Below, piece after piece: positions 12,641-25,600 of a DNA stretch of 64,000 bases. Numbering within the stretch: position 1 is the stretch's first letter; the number at the start of each line of letters is the position of its first letter. Source of the stretch: Euryodendron excelsum (taxonomy: Eukaryota > Streptophyta > Magnoliopsida > Ericales > Pentaphylacaceae); NCBI GenBank assembly GCA_033060915.1, contig CM065378.1:50044001-50108000 (forward strand), written 5' to 3'. The notes under the pieces are model-generated. The model searched no databases. It worked only from the letters and a program-made list of their open reading frames with translations, and had not been told where the DNA came from. A program made the position numbers and the translations under genes.

Positions 12641-13769
12641 ACATGATAAAATCCGCCTTTTATGATGAAGTAAATGAAGGTGAGCCTTTGGGAACTTTGT
12701 GTCATGACCCGAAACCTGGCCTATACAGATTTAGAATACATGACCAGCCAGTAACTCAGCTACCCCAGGCCGCATTACATAAATAAGTGGAAAACCTATA
12801 CATTCATCATTTAAAATATACATAATTGCAAAAAAAGAATTTTATAAATGTAAAACAAAACATGTGTGATACATGGCAGAGCCATGCCAAATCTCCAAAA
12901 TATAAACATAGCATAAGATGGGCTTTTCGAAGGCCACCATAGTTATAACATTGTAATATTACAAAACGTTAGGGTCTAACCCCTATACACATTACATATC
13001 AAAAGGCCCATGGGCTGCAGTCCAAATATCCACGTAATGGGCCTCCCATTAAGGCCTCTCAATTTGGTTACTTGAAAATATTTTTAAAAATGTAAGCTAA
13101 TGCTTAGTGAATAACAATGACTCATAAGTATAAAATACCATGGACTAAAATTTCTATTTACTATATATGACAATAGATGAACATTTATGCACATATGGCA
13201 TGAACTTAGAAACATGTAAGTGTAAGCTTGAAAACACATGTGGCATAGGCTTTTGTATTAAAATATTTCATCACTTCCAAAAATAATGTCGTAAAAGAGA
13301 GAGAGGAATGTCGTAGCATGATCTCGTAGAGCATGACATAGCTTGTCATGAGCATAACATATCATAAACTTGTAAGAGTATATCTTAGCTCGTCGTATAA
13401 CATTAGACACATCAAATAATGTTGTTCTTGGAAACATATAAAGCATAGATTTGAAAACATAGGTTGCTTAAGTATCATATTGAAACATTATATTATAAGC
13501 TTTCATAATGAAATGTTATAACGTTTCGAACATAGTATCATAGGTGTGAGATGCAAATCGTAACATGATCATATAAGGCATAATGTAACTTATCAAAAGG
13601 ATATCATGGCATGGTACTATAAGACATATCATAATATCATAAAAAGGAGAGATATATCGTAACATTAATACTTGTGGAAACATATGTAACTTGTCATGAA
13701 GCAATTAAACAAATCATATTTCTCGTTTTAAAACATAAGTGTGTTATGTCTTTACATCAGAGCTAGACT

Positions 13770-14050
13770 CTGCATTAGTAATCTTAAAGGTCACACATAG
13801 AGCTCTTTAAGCCAACATAGTAACCATAAAAGTCACGCATAAGGCTCTTTAAGCCAGTCAAGAGAGTTAGGCTTGGTCATTAAGAGTTACACTTAGTTCA
13901 TTAGCAGGATCGAGTGCTTTAGGCCAACCATGAGAGTTAGGCTCAGTCATAGTAGTTATAAAGGTCACGCATAAACTCTTTAAGTCAATCATAAGAGCTA
14001 GGCTCAGTTATAGTAACCATAAAGGTTACATATATGCTCTTTAAGGAAAG
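13770..14050. repeat. Degenerate tandem repeat in family A LTR
   Basis: Irregular units of the type 'taaccataaaggtcacgc..ctctttaag' followed by 'gagagttaggctcagtcat' recur about four to five times with variable spacing (roughly 50-75 bp). They lie wholly inside the solo LTR. Confidence 0.55.
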
Positions 14051-15459
14051 GGACGTCTCCTAACATGGTGATAGATTATTTCACGTCTCCTACCGTAGGA
14101 CCATCGTTGCTAGTTTAGGGTCTTGCCACGAAAGACCTCGAGTTGGCACTATACATTGAAAATCTTGCATCTCTTTCATTTAAACAATCTAGTCCATGGG
14201 TTTGATTCATAACATAAATATAACTTACATACATTTAAAAGTATGACATTTATAACTGAGTATAAACATTAACGCATTGAAATCATATAAAAAACATTAC
14301 ATGAAATATAACTGGATATAAAACATTTGGAAAGTAATAGAGTTTTACTTATGACATATCGTTACTCACCTCTATCCTTGAGAATTAGTGCTAAAAAAGG
14401 GCGTTCCTACACATAGAGTACATAGAAGCATCAAACACAAGACCCCATTGCAAAGCAAGAACATAAAAGTTGAGGTTTAAAACATTGATCCCTCAACACC
14501 GGTTCACTCAATGCATCTTATTCTCATCAGAAAAGTAAGCCTACATTCTAGGTCAATTTCACTTGAAAAAAGGCTTAAAGACTTTTAATTTGAAAGGTCA
14601 CAGGTCAAAAATATATTTTGGATGAAGAAGTTATGTCCCATGGAAAATGGACTAAAATTTTGAAAAATAATGTTACTAACAGAATTTTTAGATTTTCTTT
14701 AAACTTGAATATCTCTCAATATATAAAGAATTAGACTACAAACTTTATATAGATAGAAAGATCTACGAGTCTACTTTCCAATGCTTCAAGTGGGGCATCA
14801 ATTTGAGTTTTCTAGAACAAGTTATGCTTGTTTTAGTAAACAGTGTTGGAGTTGTCAGGCACCAGCATCAGTAGAGCGTCAGGGCGACCTGAGAGCTCAA
14901 CATTTCCAAAAATACTATTATCAGGACGATAAATTCTGCATCCTGATGACTCGTGGCCACCCTAAAACTTTAAAACTGACCATCAGGATGATAATACACA
15001 CTATCCTGACGATCCCTGCACATTTTGGTTCGAAAATAGCTTCTTAAAGCCTTAGATTTCCGATCTAAATCACACCAAACTCTCCCAAATTGTACCAATG
15101 CTTCTAGGGTTCAAAGATTGACCCAATAAGGCTACAATATCTCAAAATGGGGCAAAATGAACAAGCTAATCATAGGGATCTAGGTTTGGAAATCTCAAAC
15201 CCAACATGCGCAAATTTGGGGCGTTTCGAACCCCAACTCCAAATCCATTTATGGGGGTGTAAGCACCCCATTTTTGACCGCTCGATAGTCTACGCTCCGT
15301 CCAGACTTGTACTCAAGTCAATATGGATGTATTCTAATCGAAACCAACTTTCTAAGTCCAAATCCCGTCTGTTCATCGCCTCGCAGGCCCACCAGGCCTA
15401 AATAGAGGCAAAATGACCAAAACGCCCTTAGGGGCATTGTCCTTTCCAATTCCAATCCC

Positions 15460-15785
15460 TCTCTCGAAATAGTTTATTCCTCGAAACGGTTCTAAACCAG
15501 GCACATCTTACCGAAGACGGTAAGTCCTCTTTCCAATTCCAATCCCTCTCTCGAGACAGTTTGTTCCTCGAGACAGTTCCAAATTAGGCATGTCTTTTTG
15601 AAGATGATAAGACCCCTTTCCAATCCCTCTCTCGAGACAATTTATTCATCAAAACGGTTCCAAATCAGGCACGTCTTTCCGAAGACGATAAGACCGCTTT
15701 CCAATTCCAATCCCTCTCTCGAGATAGTTTGTTCCTCGAGACGGTTCGGCACGTTTTTTGAAGAAAATCTCTTCGAAATGGTAAG
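15460..15785 (+). repeat. About four 81-bp tandem units in family B LTR
   Basis: Units contain 'ccctttccaatccctctctc', 'gagacagttt.ttcctcgaga' and 'aggcacgtctttccgaagac'. They are imperfect, and the last is truncated. The same unit makes an array of about eleven copies at 61889-62825 and two copies in the inner LTR at about 22295-22460. Confidence 0.8.
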
Positions 15786-16942
15786 TCCCCTTAAACTTGT
15801 TGACCGGGACGAGACCCTAAGTCCCCTAAATGGTAGAATGGTCCACCTTTGGCGCCTACTAGCCCGCCAGTGCAGAAATGTCCGTTTAGGCACGCCTTTT
15901 GAGAAAATTGACTTCTCAAGCGTTAAGTCCCTTTAGCAGCTTCCCGAGATCAGGCAGTCTCGGGAATGATCGTGAACCATCAGAGTAGCGAAAATACTCG
16001 CAAACATCATAACCATCAAAGTAACGGAAATACTAGCAAACAGGTCGATATAGGGAATTGCTAACAAACCCCTGTATCACGCGATCGCCGTTAGAGTGGC
16101 AGAAACACTCAAAACCCAGGTCAACACCGGTGTCTGCTAGCCCACTTCAGTGAAAAATGACCAAACTGCCCCTTGGGCCTTTTCCGAGACTTTCCGTTCA
16201 AGATGACCGTTTCGCCCCTAGGCATCCGAACGCCCCGGGAACCACACCGGCTCTAAGTATCAAATCGGTAACCTCCCGAGAGTACTTCTTATAGTATTCC
16301 CAACCTTCCTCTACCTTCTTGGATCATTCTAAATCAGTTCCGGCAAACCCGGTACAAAATGACCGTTTTGCCCCTGGTGGGCCGGTCTCCTTTTCTGACC
16401 ACACCGGCTTTGGGTATCAAAACGGTAACTTCCTGAGATTACTTCTTATAGTATTCTCAACCTTTCTTTTTCCTTTCAGATCATTCCAAGTCAGTTCCGG
16501 CAAACCTAGTGTGAAATGACCGTTTTGCCCTTGGTGGGCCAGTCACCTTTTCCGACCACACCGGCTCTGAGAATCAAACCAACAACCTTTGGGAACATTT
16601 TGAATAATGTTTCCAAATCTCTAGTCTTCTTCTGGGACAATCCGAGTCCGTCCCGGTAGCTTTCCGGCCCGATTGACCATTTTGCCCCTAAAGGCCCAGT
16701 CAACCCTTCCAACACATCCTATCCTCATTTTTCAAGTCAAATACCTCTGGGACACTATTCTAAGTGTTCCTGCCCTGTTCTAGCTCTCTGGGTCATTCCT
16801 GACCTCTTCAAATCATTCTCGGACTTTTCGGAGTCACTCCTAGTGAAGCCAGGCTAAAAATTGCATGGTAGTCCCTAGTACAGGCGCCCAAATCTAGTCA
16901 AAGATACATTGCTTACCAACCTAAATACTTTTCTAACTGGCT

Positions 16943-17063
16943 GGCGCCACTAGTAGTGGCACCAAGCCAAGAATTGGCCTAGCGCCACTCCTAGTGGTGC
17001 CAAGAGGAATTTTGCCCTGGCGCCACTGCAATAGGCGCTAGGTCTATCCCACCTCTATAAATA
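16943..17063 (+). promoter_or_regulatory. LTR core promoter: palindrome cluster plus TATA box
   Basis: Three imperfect palindromes of the form GGCGCCAC..N..GTGGCGCC lie at 16943-16963, 16981-17001 and 17019-17039, ending 17 bp before TATAAATA at 17056-17063. The same arrangement occurs on the minus strand in the inner LTR (21297-21416), in the family C 5' LTR (TATA at 50071-50078, palindromes about 50098-50200) and on + at 63630-63750. Conservation of the cluster next to TATA suggests U3 regulatory sites. A half-site 'TTGGCGCC' resembles E2F-type sites, but that is only a suggestion. Confidence 0.65.
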
Positions 17064-18649
17064 CAGAGCCCCCTCTAGCATGAAAGAAGTCCGCAAACTC
17101 AGTCTAAAAACACCAATATTCGATATACAGAGCTCGAACACTCCTTAAACGCTAGCCTCCCTAGGTTTTCCCAAACCCTAGCCACCATACACTAAACCCT
17201 AGCCTTCTATACACTCATACACACCCCCATACACTTATACACTAGCCTCCAACTCTCCTTTGAAGACTTGAAGAGCTGCAATCTGAAGTTTGAAGATTAA
17301 AGACAACTCTTGAGGATTAAAGATGAAGATCAAGACGAAGACCGAAGACAAGCAAGGCGCGCAAAATAAACAAGACACAAGGTAGGCTTTTGTTTTACGT
17401 TTCCGCACTCCCCCCTCTCTCTTCTCTCTCCTAACCTACTTGGGTTTTCTCTATTTTAATCCCCCATTTCTTTCCCCCGCTTTCTTTGTATGCTTGAAAT
17501 AAGGGGACTCCCGGTCCATGTGTAGGATTAGACTATTGGAGGGTCACCGTATCGGAGGCTTTCCTTTAGGCTAACCGGAGACCACATAGGTTCGGCCCCC
17601 TTGATTATGTGGTGAAGCCTAAACCTTGTATGTTCACCACCCCAAACTTACATTGTGCATATCATGATTCTTGCATTCTTCTAAAAGTCGTTTTCAAAGT
17701 TGTTTTCAAAATCATTTTCAAACTTGTTTTCAAAGTTGCATCAAAATTTTCTTTTTCAAAACATGTTTTCAAAATCACAACCCTAGGGTGATTCTAGCCT
17801 TTTGTCGCGCCCAGATTTTTCACACTCGAGGAATACTCACCCAAGCGGGAAAAATGCTGTACTCTCTCGTTAGAACTCACCCTCCTAGAAAAATGAGTGT
17901 GACTAGGTTTGAATTGAAAACAGGTTTGAATAAAGGGCTTTTGAAAAACATTTGGAGTCGCCACCTAACTTGATTAAAGTGAGTTAGGTCACCTAAAAAC
18001 TAAGCATAATCCAAAGACTACACTTAGGGTTTTTGGAAAATGATTTGAAAATATCTCCTCAAGAGAGGGTTTTTAAGAAAAACAGGTTGTTTGGCAACCT
18101 TTGGAAAACATTTAGCCCTTTTTGAAAAATAACTCCTTTTTGGTCTTTGAAAACAGTGATTCTAAGTTCGGAGGTTGGTTACGTGTAGGGAAGACGCACT
18201 AAGCTATCACCCTACCCCGCCCTTTCGGTACCTACATGTCAATCTACCCTAGATTCACCTATGAGAGTCTTTAATTAACCCATATCCAATCCTATTCACT
18301 TTGAAAAATAATGTTTGAAAAACATGATGCATGATATGCAAGTGCAATAGAAAAGAATTGAAAAATAGATTTGGAAAGAGATGGATTTGAAATTGATTTG
18401 GTTTGAAAATAGATTTGAAATTGGAAAGTTTGAGAAATTTGAAAATAGAAATTTAAAAATAGAAAGTTTGAAAATAGATGGGAATTTGAGATTTGAAAAG
18501 ATTTTGAAAACTGCACCCATGAGGGTGGAATTGAAAGTTTGAAAAGTATTGTGACCGCACCTATGAAGGTTGCCTAAGTATCCCTTTGGGGGAATCAGGT
18601 CAGTCGTAGTTCGGACAAGAGTCCGATTGAAAATAGAAGGTTTGATTTG

Positions 18650-19700
18650 AAAAGAGATTGAATTGAAAATTGAATTTGACTTTAAATTAGAAGAGGAGAT
18701 TAAAAATTAAAATTGAGAAGATTGGACTTTGATTTGAAGAGATAGATTTTGGAAAGACCTGGTTTTAGGAAACCTAGACTTAGGAAAGATAGGAGACCTA
18801 GGAAAGACTTGAGATTAAGAAAGATTGGATTTAGGAAATGTTTGAATTAGGAAAGGCCCGATTTAGGAAAGCTTCGAATTTAGAAAGTTTCATTTTTGGA
18901 AAGTTCCGAGTTGTGAATTAGGAAAGTTTTCGTTTAGGAAAGTTTCAACTTAGGAAAGTTTTGAAATTAGAAAAGTTTTGAATTAAGAAAATTTCAAATT
19001 TAGAAATGTTTGAAAAAGGGAAGTTTTGATTTTGGAAAGTTTTGAAAACAAGGAAGTTTTGAAAATAAGAAAGTTTTGTTTTAGGAAAGGTTTGAAAATG
19101 AAAAGTTTTCAGTTTAGGAAATGTTTGAATTAAGAAAGTTTCGACTTAAGAAAGTCTTAAATTAAGAAAGCTTTGAGTTTAGAAAAGTCTTAGATTTGGA
19201 AAGATGTTGAAGTTTTGAAAAGTTTAGAGTTTAGAAAGATTTAACTTAAGAAAGTTTTGAATTTAGGAAGCTTAGAATTTTAGAAAGATTTGAAATTTAG
19301 AAAGTTTAGGATTTAGAGAGTTTTAGAGTTTGAATTTTAGAAAGTCTTGAAATTAGGAAAGGCTTGAGTTTAGGAAAGGTTTGAAAACTTAGGTTTAAGA
19401 AGTTAAGATTTGAAAAGAGGGTAGAATTAGGAAAGGGTGGAATTAGGAAAGATTTGAAAGTTGAGTTTTAAAATTTAGGAAAGATTTTTATGTTCAAGTT
19501 TTGGAAACTTAAGATTTAGGAAAGGAGAAGATTAGGAAATATTTGAATTAAGAAAGAGTTGGATTTTGAAATTTAAGGAAAGATTTAGAGTTTAGGTTTA
19601 GGAAACTTATGGTTTAGGAAGCTTATGGTTTAGGAAGGTACTGAATTAAGAAAGGTTTAGATTAGGAAGGGATTGGATTTGGTTTCTAAAAGAAAAGATT
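18650..19700 (-). repeat. Degenerate short-unit array in family B LTR
   Basis: The stretch is dominated by loosely repeated 'ttaggaaagttttgaa'-like units of about 16-22 bp. The same array appears inverted at about 23750-24420 in the outer LTR, and a related one is in both family C LTRs (about 41000-41300 and 48470-48680). It is AT-rich and strongly purine-biased on one strand. It lies on the 3' side of the TATA box in LTR orientation. Confidence 0.6.
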
Positions 19701-22084
19701 TGATTTTTGTTTTCAAAAATGGAGGACGGGATCTAGTTTCCTAAATGGGGAGATTTGATTCGGTTTCCTAAAGGGAAGATAGGATTTGGTAAGGATTTGG
19801 AAAGGAGATTCTAAAAACCCTAGATTTGGAAAATCATAGTTTTGATGTAGAAAAGAGGTTTTGGAAACGTGTATAATTTGGACGTGAAAACAAGAGATTT
19901 TGGAAACCTATGTTTGGGGCAAAGTTTGAAAATCATGTTTTTGGAAAGAAAATTAAGGTTTCCTAATTGTGGACTCTAAGGCTTGACTTGGGCTCTAAGA
20001 AAAGAGTTTTTAGAAAATGCGTTTTTGGAAACGAAGGTTTTCTAGAAGGGAATCCTAGGGAGGAACTTTTGGAAAGTGAATTTGAAGAGGGAGTTTTTGG
20101 AAAAAGATTTTAAAGAGAAGGAGTTTTGGAAAGTGCATTTTTAGAAACGTAGATTTTGGAAAGAAGATCCTAGAGGAGAGTTTCTAGAAGGAAAATTTTG
20201 AAAAAGAGAGTTTTTGGAAAGATTTTTAGGGAGCGTTTTTGGAAAGTGAATTTTTAAGAGAGAGTTTTGGAAAGGAGTTGAAAAAAAAGAGTTTTGAAAA
20301 GTAGATTTTGGAGGGAAGTTTTTGAAAACAATTTTGGAGAGAAGAGTTTTAGGAAAGTATGTTGGAAAAGAGATTTTTTAGGAAGAGATTTTTGAAGAGA
20401 GAGAGTTTTTGGAAAGTATAAAAACATCTCACTTTCCTAAAGCGATTCTAGCCATAAGAGGACTAGAACCACTTTACGAAAGTGGTTTTGAAAACAAGGT
20501 TTGAAAATATAGACCAAAAGGTCACTTTTAATATAACACTTTCCTAAAGCAACCCTAGCCATGGAAAAGCTAGAATCACCCTAGAATTGTGGTTTTGAAA
20601 ACAAGTTTTTGAAAAAAAGATTTTGATGCAATTTTGAAAACAAGTTTGAAAATGATTTTGAAAACAACTTTGAAAATGAATTTTGGAAGATGCAAGATTA
20701 TGATATGCACAATGCAATTTGGGGTTGTGAACATACAAGGTTAAGGCTTCACCACATAATCAAGAGAACCGGACCCATGTGGTCTTTGGTTAGACTAGAA
20801 GAAAGCCCCCGACACGGTGACTCTCCAATAGCCCAATCCTACACATGGACCGGGAATCCCCTTGTTTAAAGCATGCAAAGAAAGGGGGGAAAATAGATGG
20901 GGGATTAAAATAGAGAAAACCCAAGTGGGTTGGAGAGAGAAGAGAGAGGGGGAAATACAAAAAATTAAAGAGAAAGCCTACCGTATGTCTTCTTTATTTT
21001 GCGTGCCATGCAGTCTTCGGTCTTCGGTCTTTGTCTTGATCTTCACCTTCAGCCTTCAAGAGTTGTCTTCAAGCTTTGGATGGCAGCTCTTCAAGTCTTC
21101 AAAGGATGGTTGAAGGCTAGTGTATGAGTATATGGGGGAGTGTATGAGTGTATAGGAGGCTAGGGTTTGTGTATAGTGGCTAGGGTTTGGAAAACCTAGG
21201 GAGGCTAGGGTTTAGGAGATGCTCGAGCTCTGTATATCGAAATATAGGATTCTTAGGTTAAGTTTGCAGACCCTTTTCACGTTGAATGAGGCTCTGTATT
21301 TATAGAAGGAGGACAAACTTGGCGCCTGTTGCAGTGGCGCCAGGGCAAACTTTACACTGGCACCACTAGGAGTGGCGCCAGACCATTTCTTGGCTTGGCG
21401 CCACTACTAGTGGCACTAGCCAATTAGGAAAGGTTTAAGGTCGGCAAACAACGTATCTTTGACTAGATTTGGGCGTCTGTACTAGTGACTACCATGTAAT
21501 TTTTAGCCTGGCTTCACTAGGAGTGACTCCGGAAAGTCCGGGAATGATTTGAAGGAGCCGGGAATGACCCAGAAGGCCGGAAAGGAGCAGGAACACTTAA
21601 AATAGTGTCTTGGAGGTATTTGACTTGAAAAATGAAGATAAGGTGGGTCGGAAAGGTTGACCGGGCCTTTAGGGGCAGAACGGTCAATCGGACCGAAAAA
21701 CTGCCGGGACAGACTCGGACTGTCCCGAAAGAAGACTGGGGATCTGGAAACATTATTTAGAATGTTCCCAGAGGTTGCCGGTTTGATTTCTAGAGCCGGC
21801 GTGGTCGGAAAAGGAGACCGGCCCACCAGGGGCAAAACGGTCATTTTATACCGGGATGGTCGGACCTGACTCGGAATGATCCGGAAAGGTAAAGGAAGAT
21901 CGAGAACACTATAAAAAGTATTCTCAGGAGGTTACCGGTTTGATACCCAGAGCCGGTGTGGTTCCCGGGGCATTCGGATGCTTAGGGGCAAAATGGTCAT
22001 CTTGACCGGAAAGTCTCGGAAAAGGTCCTAAGGGTAGTCTGGTCATTTTTCACCGAAGTGAGCTAACAAACACGGGTGTTGACC

Positions 22085-22690
22085 TAGGTTTTGAGTGTTT
22101 CCGCCACTCTAACAGTGTGAGTATTTCCGCTACTCGGACGGGGTTGATGATTTGTCAGTATTTCCGCTACTCGAATGGGGTTGAGTATTTCCGCTACTCG
22201 GACGGGGTTGATGATTTGAGAGTATTTCCGCTACTCAGATGGGGTTGATGATTTGTGAGTATTTCCGCTACTCTAACGGTTTGGTGAGTAGTTTCGCTAC
22301 TCGGACCGTCTCGAGGAATAAACTGTCTCGAGAGAAGGATTGGAAAGGGGTCTTACCGTCTCCGAAGAGACGTGCCTGGATTGGGACCGTCCCGAGGAAT
22401 AAACTGTCTCAAGAGAGGGATTGGAAAGGGGTCTTACCATCTCCGAAGAGACGTGCTTGGATTGTGAGTGTTTCCGCCACTCTAACGGTTTTGTGAGTAC
22501 TTCCGCTACTCTAACGGTTTTATGAGTATTTCCGCTACTCTGACGGTTTTGTGAGTATTTCCGCTACTCTAACGGTTGAGTATTTCCGCTACTATAATGG
22601 TTTTGTGAGTATTTCCGCTACTCTAACAGTTTTGTGAGTATTTCCGCTACTCTAACGGTTTTGTGAGTAGTTTTGTTACTCGGACTGTCT
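22085..22690 (-). repeat. About 29-bp tandem array in inner family B LTR
   Basis: Roughly fifteen units of 'gagtatttccgctactctaa' plus a short 'cggttttgt' tail, interrupted by two 81-bp units at about 22295-22460. Unit length is mostly 29-30 bp with some longer variants. Other copies of this LTR carry only two to three such units (15960-16110 and 62825-62960, opposite strand), so this copy is expanded. Confidence 0.75.
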
Positions 22691-25600
22691 CGAGAAATAA
22701 ACTGTCTCGAGAGAGGGATTAGAATTGGAATAAGAAAGGACAATGCCCCTAAGGGCATTTTGCCTCTATTTGGGCCTGACAGGCCCGCGAAGCGATGGAA
22801 AGACGGAATTTGGACCTAGAGAATTGGTTTCGATTGGAATATGCCCAAAATGACTTGAAAAAAAATCTGGACGAAGTGTAGACTGCCGAGCGGTCAAAAA
22901 TGGGGTGCTTACACCTTTCTATGGCTAGGATTGCTTTAGGAAAGTGTTACATTTAAAGTGACTTTCACGGTTCATATTTTCAAACCTTTGTTGTTTTCAA
23001 AACCAGTTTTCTAAAGTGGTTCTAGCCATCTTATGGTTAGAATCGCTTTAGAAAAGTGAGACATTTTTGTACCTTCTAGAGACTCTCTTTTTAAAAATCT
23101 CATCCTAAAAATCTCTTTTTCAACATACTTTCCTAAAACTCTCCTTTCTAAAGTTGTTTTCAAAAACTCCCTCCAAAAATCTATTTGTCAAAACTCTCTT
23201 TTCAACTCCTTTACGAAATCCTAGCCTCAAAATTCACTTTCTAAAAACGTTCCCTAAAAATCTTTCCAAAAACTCTCTACGACAATCTTTTTCTAAAAAT
23301 CTTTCTAAAAAACTCTCTTTCCAAAATCTTCTCTTTAGAAACTCCTCTCTAGGATTTCCTTCCAAAAACTTGTTTCCAAAAGCACATTTTTCAAAAATTC
23401 CTTTCCTTAGAGCCCAAGTCAAGCCCTAGAACTCACAATTAGGAAACCCTAATTTTCTTTCCAAAAACATGGTTTTCAAACTTGCCTTAAAACCTAAGTT
23501 TTCAAAACCTCTTGTTTTCTACATCAAAACTATACATATTTCCAAAAACCTATTTTCTACGTCAAAACTATAGCCTTCCAAATCTAGGGTTTCTAAAACG
23601 TCCCCTTTCCAAATCCTTGTCAAATCAAATCTTCCCTTTAGAAAACCAAATCGAATCTTCCTGTTTAGGAAACTAGATCCAATCCTCCGTTTATGGAAAC
23701 AAAATCAAAGCATTTCTTCTTAGGAACAAAATTCAATCCCTTCCTAATCCAACTCTTTCCTAATCTTCTACTTTCCTAAATCTTAACTTGAACATAAAAA
23801 TCTTTCCTAAATTTTAAAACTCAAAATCTAAATCTTTCCTAATCCAACTCTTTCCTAACTCTACCCTTTTCCAAATCTTAACTTTCCAAATCCAAGTTTT
23901 CAAATCTTTTCTAACTCAACCTTTTCTAATCTCAAGATTTTTTTAAACTAAAACTCTAAAAACTTTCTAAATCTTAAACTTTCCTAAACTTTAAATCTTT
24001 CCAAATCCAAAGCTTTCTAAACTCAAAACTTTCTTAATCCAAAACTTTCTTAAGTTGAAACTTTCTTAATTCAAACCTTTTCTAAATCTTTTCTAATTTA
24101 AAATCTTTCCAAATTCTAAGCTTTCTAAATCCAAAACTTTCCTAAGTTGAAACTTTCTTAATTCAAAAACTTTCCTAAAACAAAACTTTCCAATTTCAAA
24201 ACTTTCCTAAGTTGAGATTTTCCCAAATTGACAACTTTCTTAATTCAAAACTTTCCCAAGTTGAAACTTTCTTAATTCCAAAACTTTTCTAAAATAACAC
24301 TTTCCTAATCCGAATCATTCCTAAATTCCAAGCTTTCCTAACCTTCCAAGTCCAATATTCAAGTTAATTCTTTTCCAAATCTTTCCAAGTCAAATCTAAT
24401 CCTTCTTTTCAAAGTCTTTAAGTCTAGGTTTCCTAAAACCAAGTTTTCCAAAGTCAAGTCTTTTCAAATCTTCCAATCAAAGTTCAATCTCTCAATCATG
24501 TAATCCAATTTCCAATTCAATCTCTTTCTTCCAATTAAACATTCTATTTTCTATCGGACTCTTGTCCGAACTACGACTGACCTGATTCCTCCAAAGGGAT
24601 ACGTAGGCAACCCCCGTGGGTGCGGTCACAACATTTTTCAAATCTCAAATTCCACAACATTTTTCAAATTTTTATTTCTACAATCTTTTCAAATCTCCAA
24701 TCTATTTTCAAATTTCTATTTCCAAATCTCTATATTTTCAATTCCCAAAATCTTCTTTCCAAATTCAAACTTCTATCTCTTCCTTGTCAAATCAAATCAA
24801 ATTCTTCTTTTCAAATCTATTTCTAAATCAACTCTCTTCTATTGCACTTACATATCATGCATCATGTTAGTTTATTTTCAAACATTCTTTTTCAAAGTGG
24901 ATAGGATTGAACATTAGTTAGTTAAAGACTCTCATTGGTGAATTTAGGGTAGATTGACATGTAGGTACCGAAAGGGCTGAGTAGGGTGATGGCTTAGTGC
25001 GTCTTCCCTACACGTAACCAACCTCCGAACCTAGGATCACTGTTTTCAAAGACCAAAAGGAGTTATTTTCTAAAAAGGGCTAAATATTTTCCAAAGGTTG
25101 CCAAACAACCTGTTTTTCTTAAAAACCCTCTTTTGAGGAGATGTTGTCAAAATCGTTTTCAAAAACCCTAAGTGTAGTTTTCAGATTATGCTTAATTTTT
25201 AGGTGACCTAACTCACCTTAATCAAGTTAGGTGGCGACTCTGAATCTTTTCCAAAAGCCCTTTAATCAAATCCATTTTCAATTCAAACCTAGTCGCACTC
25301 ATTCTTCTAGGAGGGTGAGTTCTAACGAGAGAGTACAACATTTTTCCTGCTTGTGTGTGTATTCCTCGAGTGCGAAAAATTTGGGCGCGACAGGGAGCTT
25401 ACAAACTCTCAAAATCCAAGTAATTATGACTCAAAGGAGTCACCAAACACAACTAAATCACACATACACACAAGCATACACAAGGTTTGGAGTTCATACA
25501 TTTCTCTCTCAAGTTTTCCAAGCTCCAACAATGGTGGTTTCTTATGAGGGTTTAGCTTCCCAAGCTTCAATCTCCTCTTAGCTTCCTTCTTCTTAATCTT

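Larger units (their letters stand above)
17803..22913 (-). mobile_element. Family B solo LTR (inner copy), minus orientation
   Basis: On the plus strand it runs from TGTCGCGCCC (17803) to GGTGCTTACA (22913), 5111 bp, flanked by a perfect 5-bp duplication CCTTT at 17798-17802 and 22914-22918. It inserted into another family B LTR in the opposite direction, so 17803-20780 pairs as an inverted repeat with 22919-25392, and 20790-22913 with 15258-17500. The TATA box on the minus strand is at 21304-21297. No internal retroelement sequence is present. Confidence 0.9.
15258..25392 (+). mobile_element. Family B solo LTR (outer copy), plus orientation
   Basis: It starts TGTAAGCACCCC at 15258 and ends GGGCGCGACA at 25392. 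The flanks are GGGGG (15253-15257) and GGGAG (25393-25397), a target duplication with one mismatch. The LTR itself is 15258-17802 plus 22919-25392, about 5.0 kb; the middle is a later insertion of the same family. Orientation is set by the TATA box TATAAATA at 17056-17063 and by comparison with family C, where a primer-binding site follows the ..GACA end and a polypurine tract precedes the TGTAAG end. LTRs this long are known from Ogre/Tat-type elements; membership is inferred. Confidence 0.85.

Noticed and set aside
18292..18520. Overlapping 74-codon frames of Phe/Ser/Asn-rich sequence in the inner LTR
   Set aside because: They arise from 'gaaatttgaaaatag' repeats; two frames are open at once and the copies in other LTRs are not.
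22085..22690. CRISPR-like appearance of regularly spaced short repeats
   Set aside because: Units are head-to-tail without unique spacers, and the DNA is a plant LTR.
25231..25581. 116-codon frame spanning the end of the family B LTR
   Set aside because: It crosses an LTR/target-site junction and shows no protein-like conservation.
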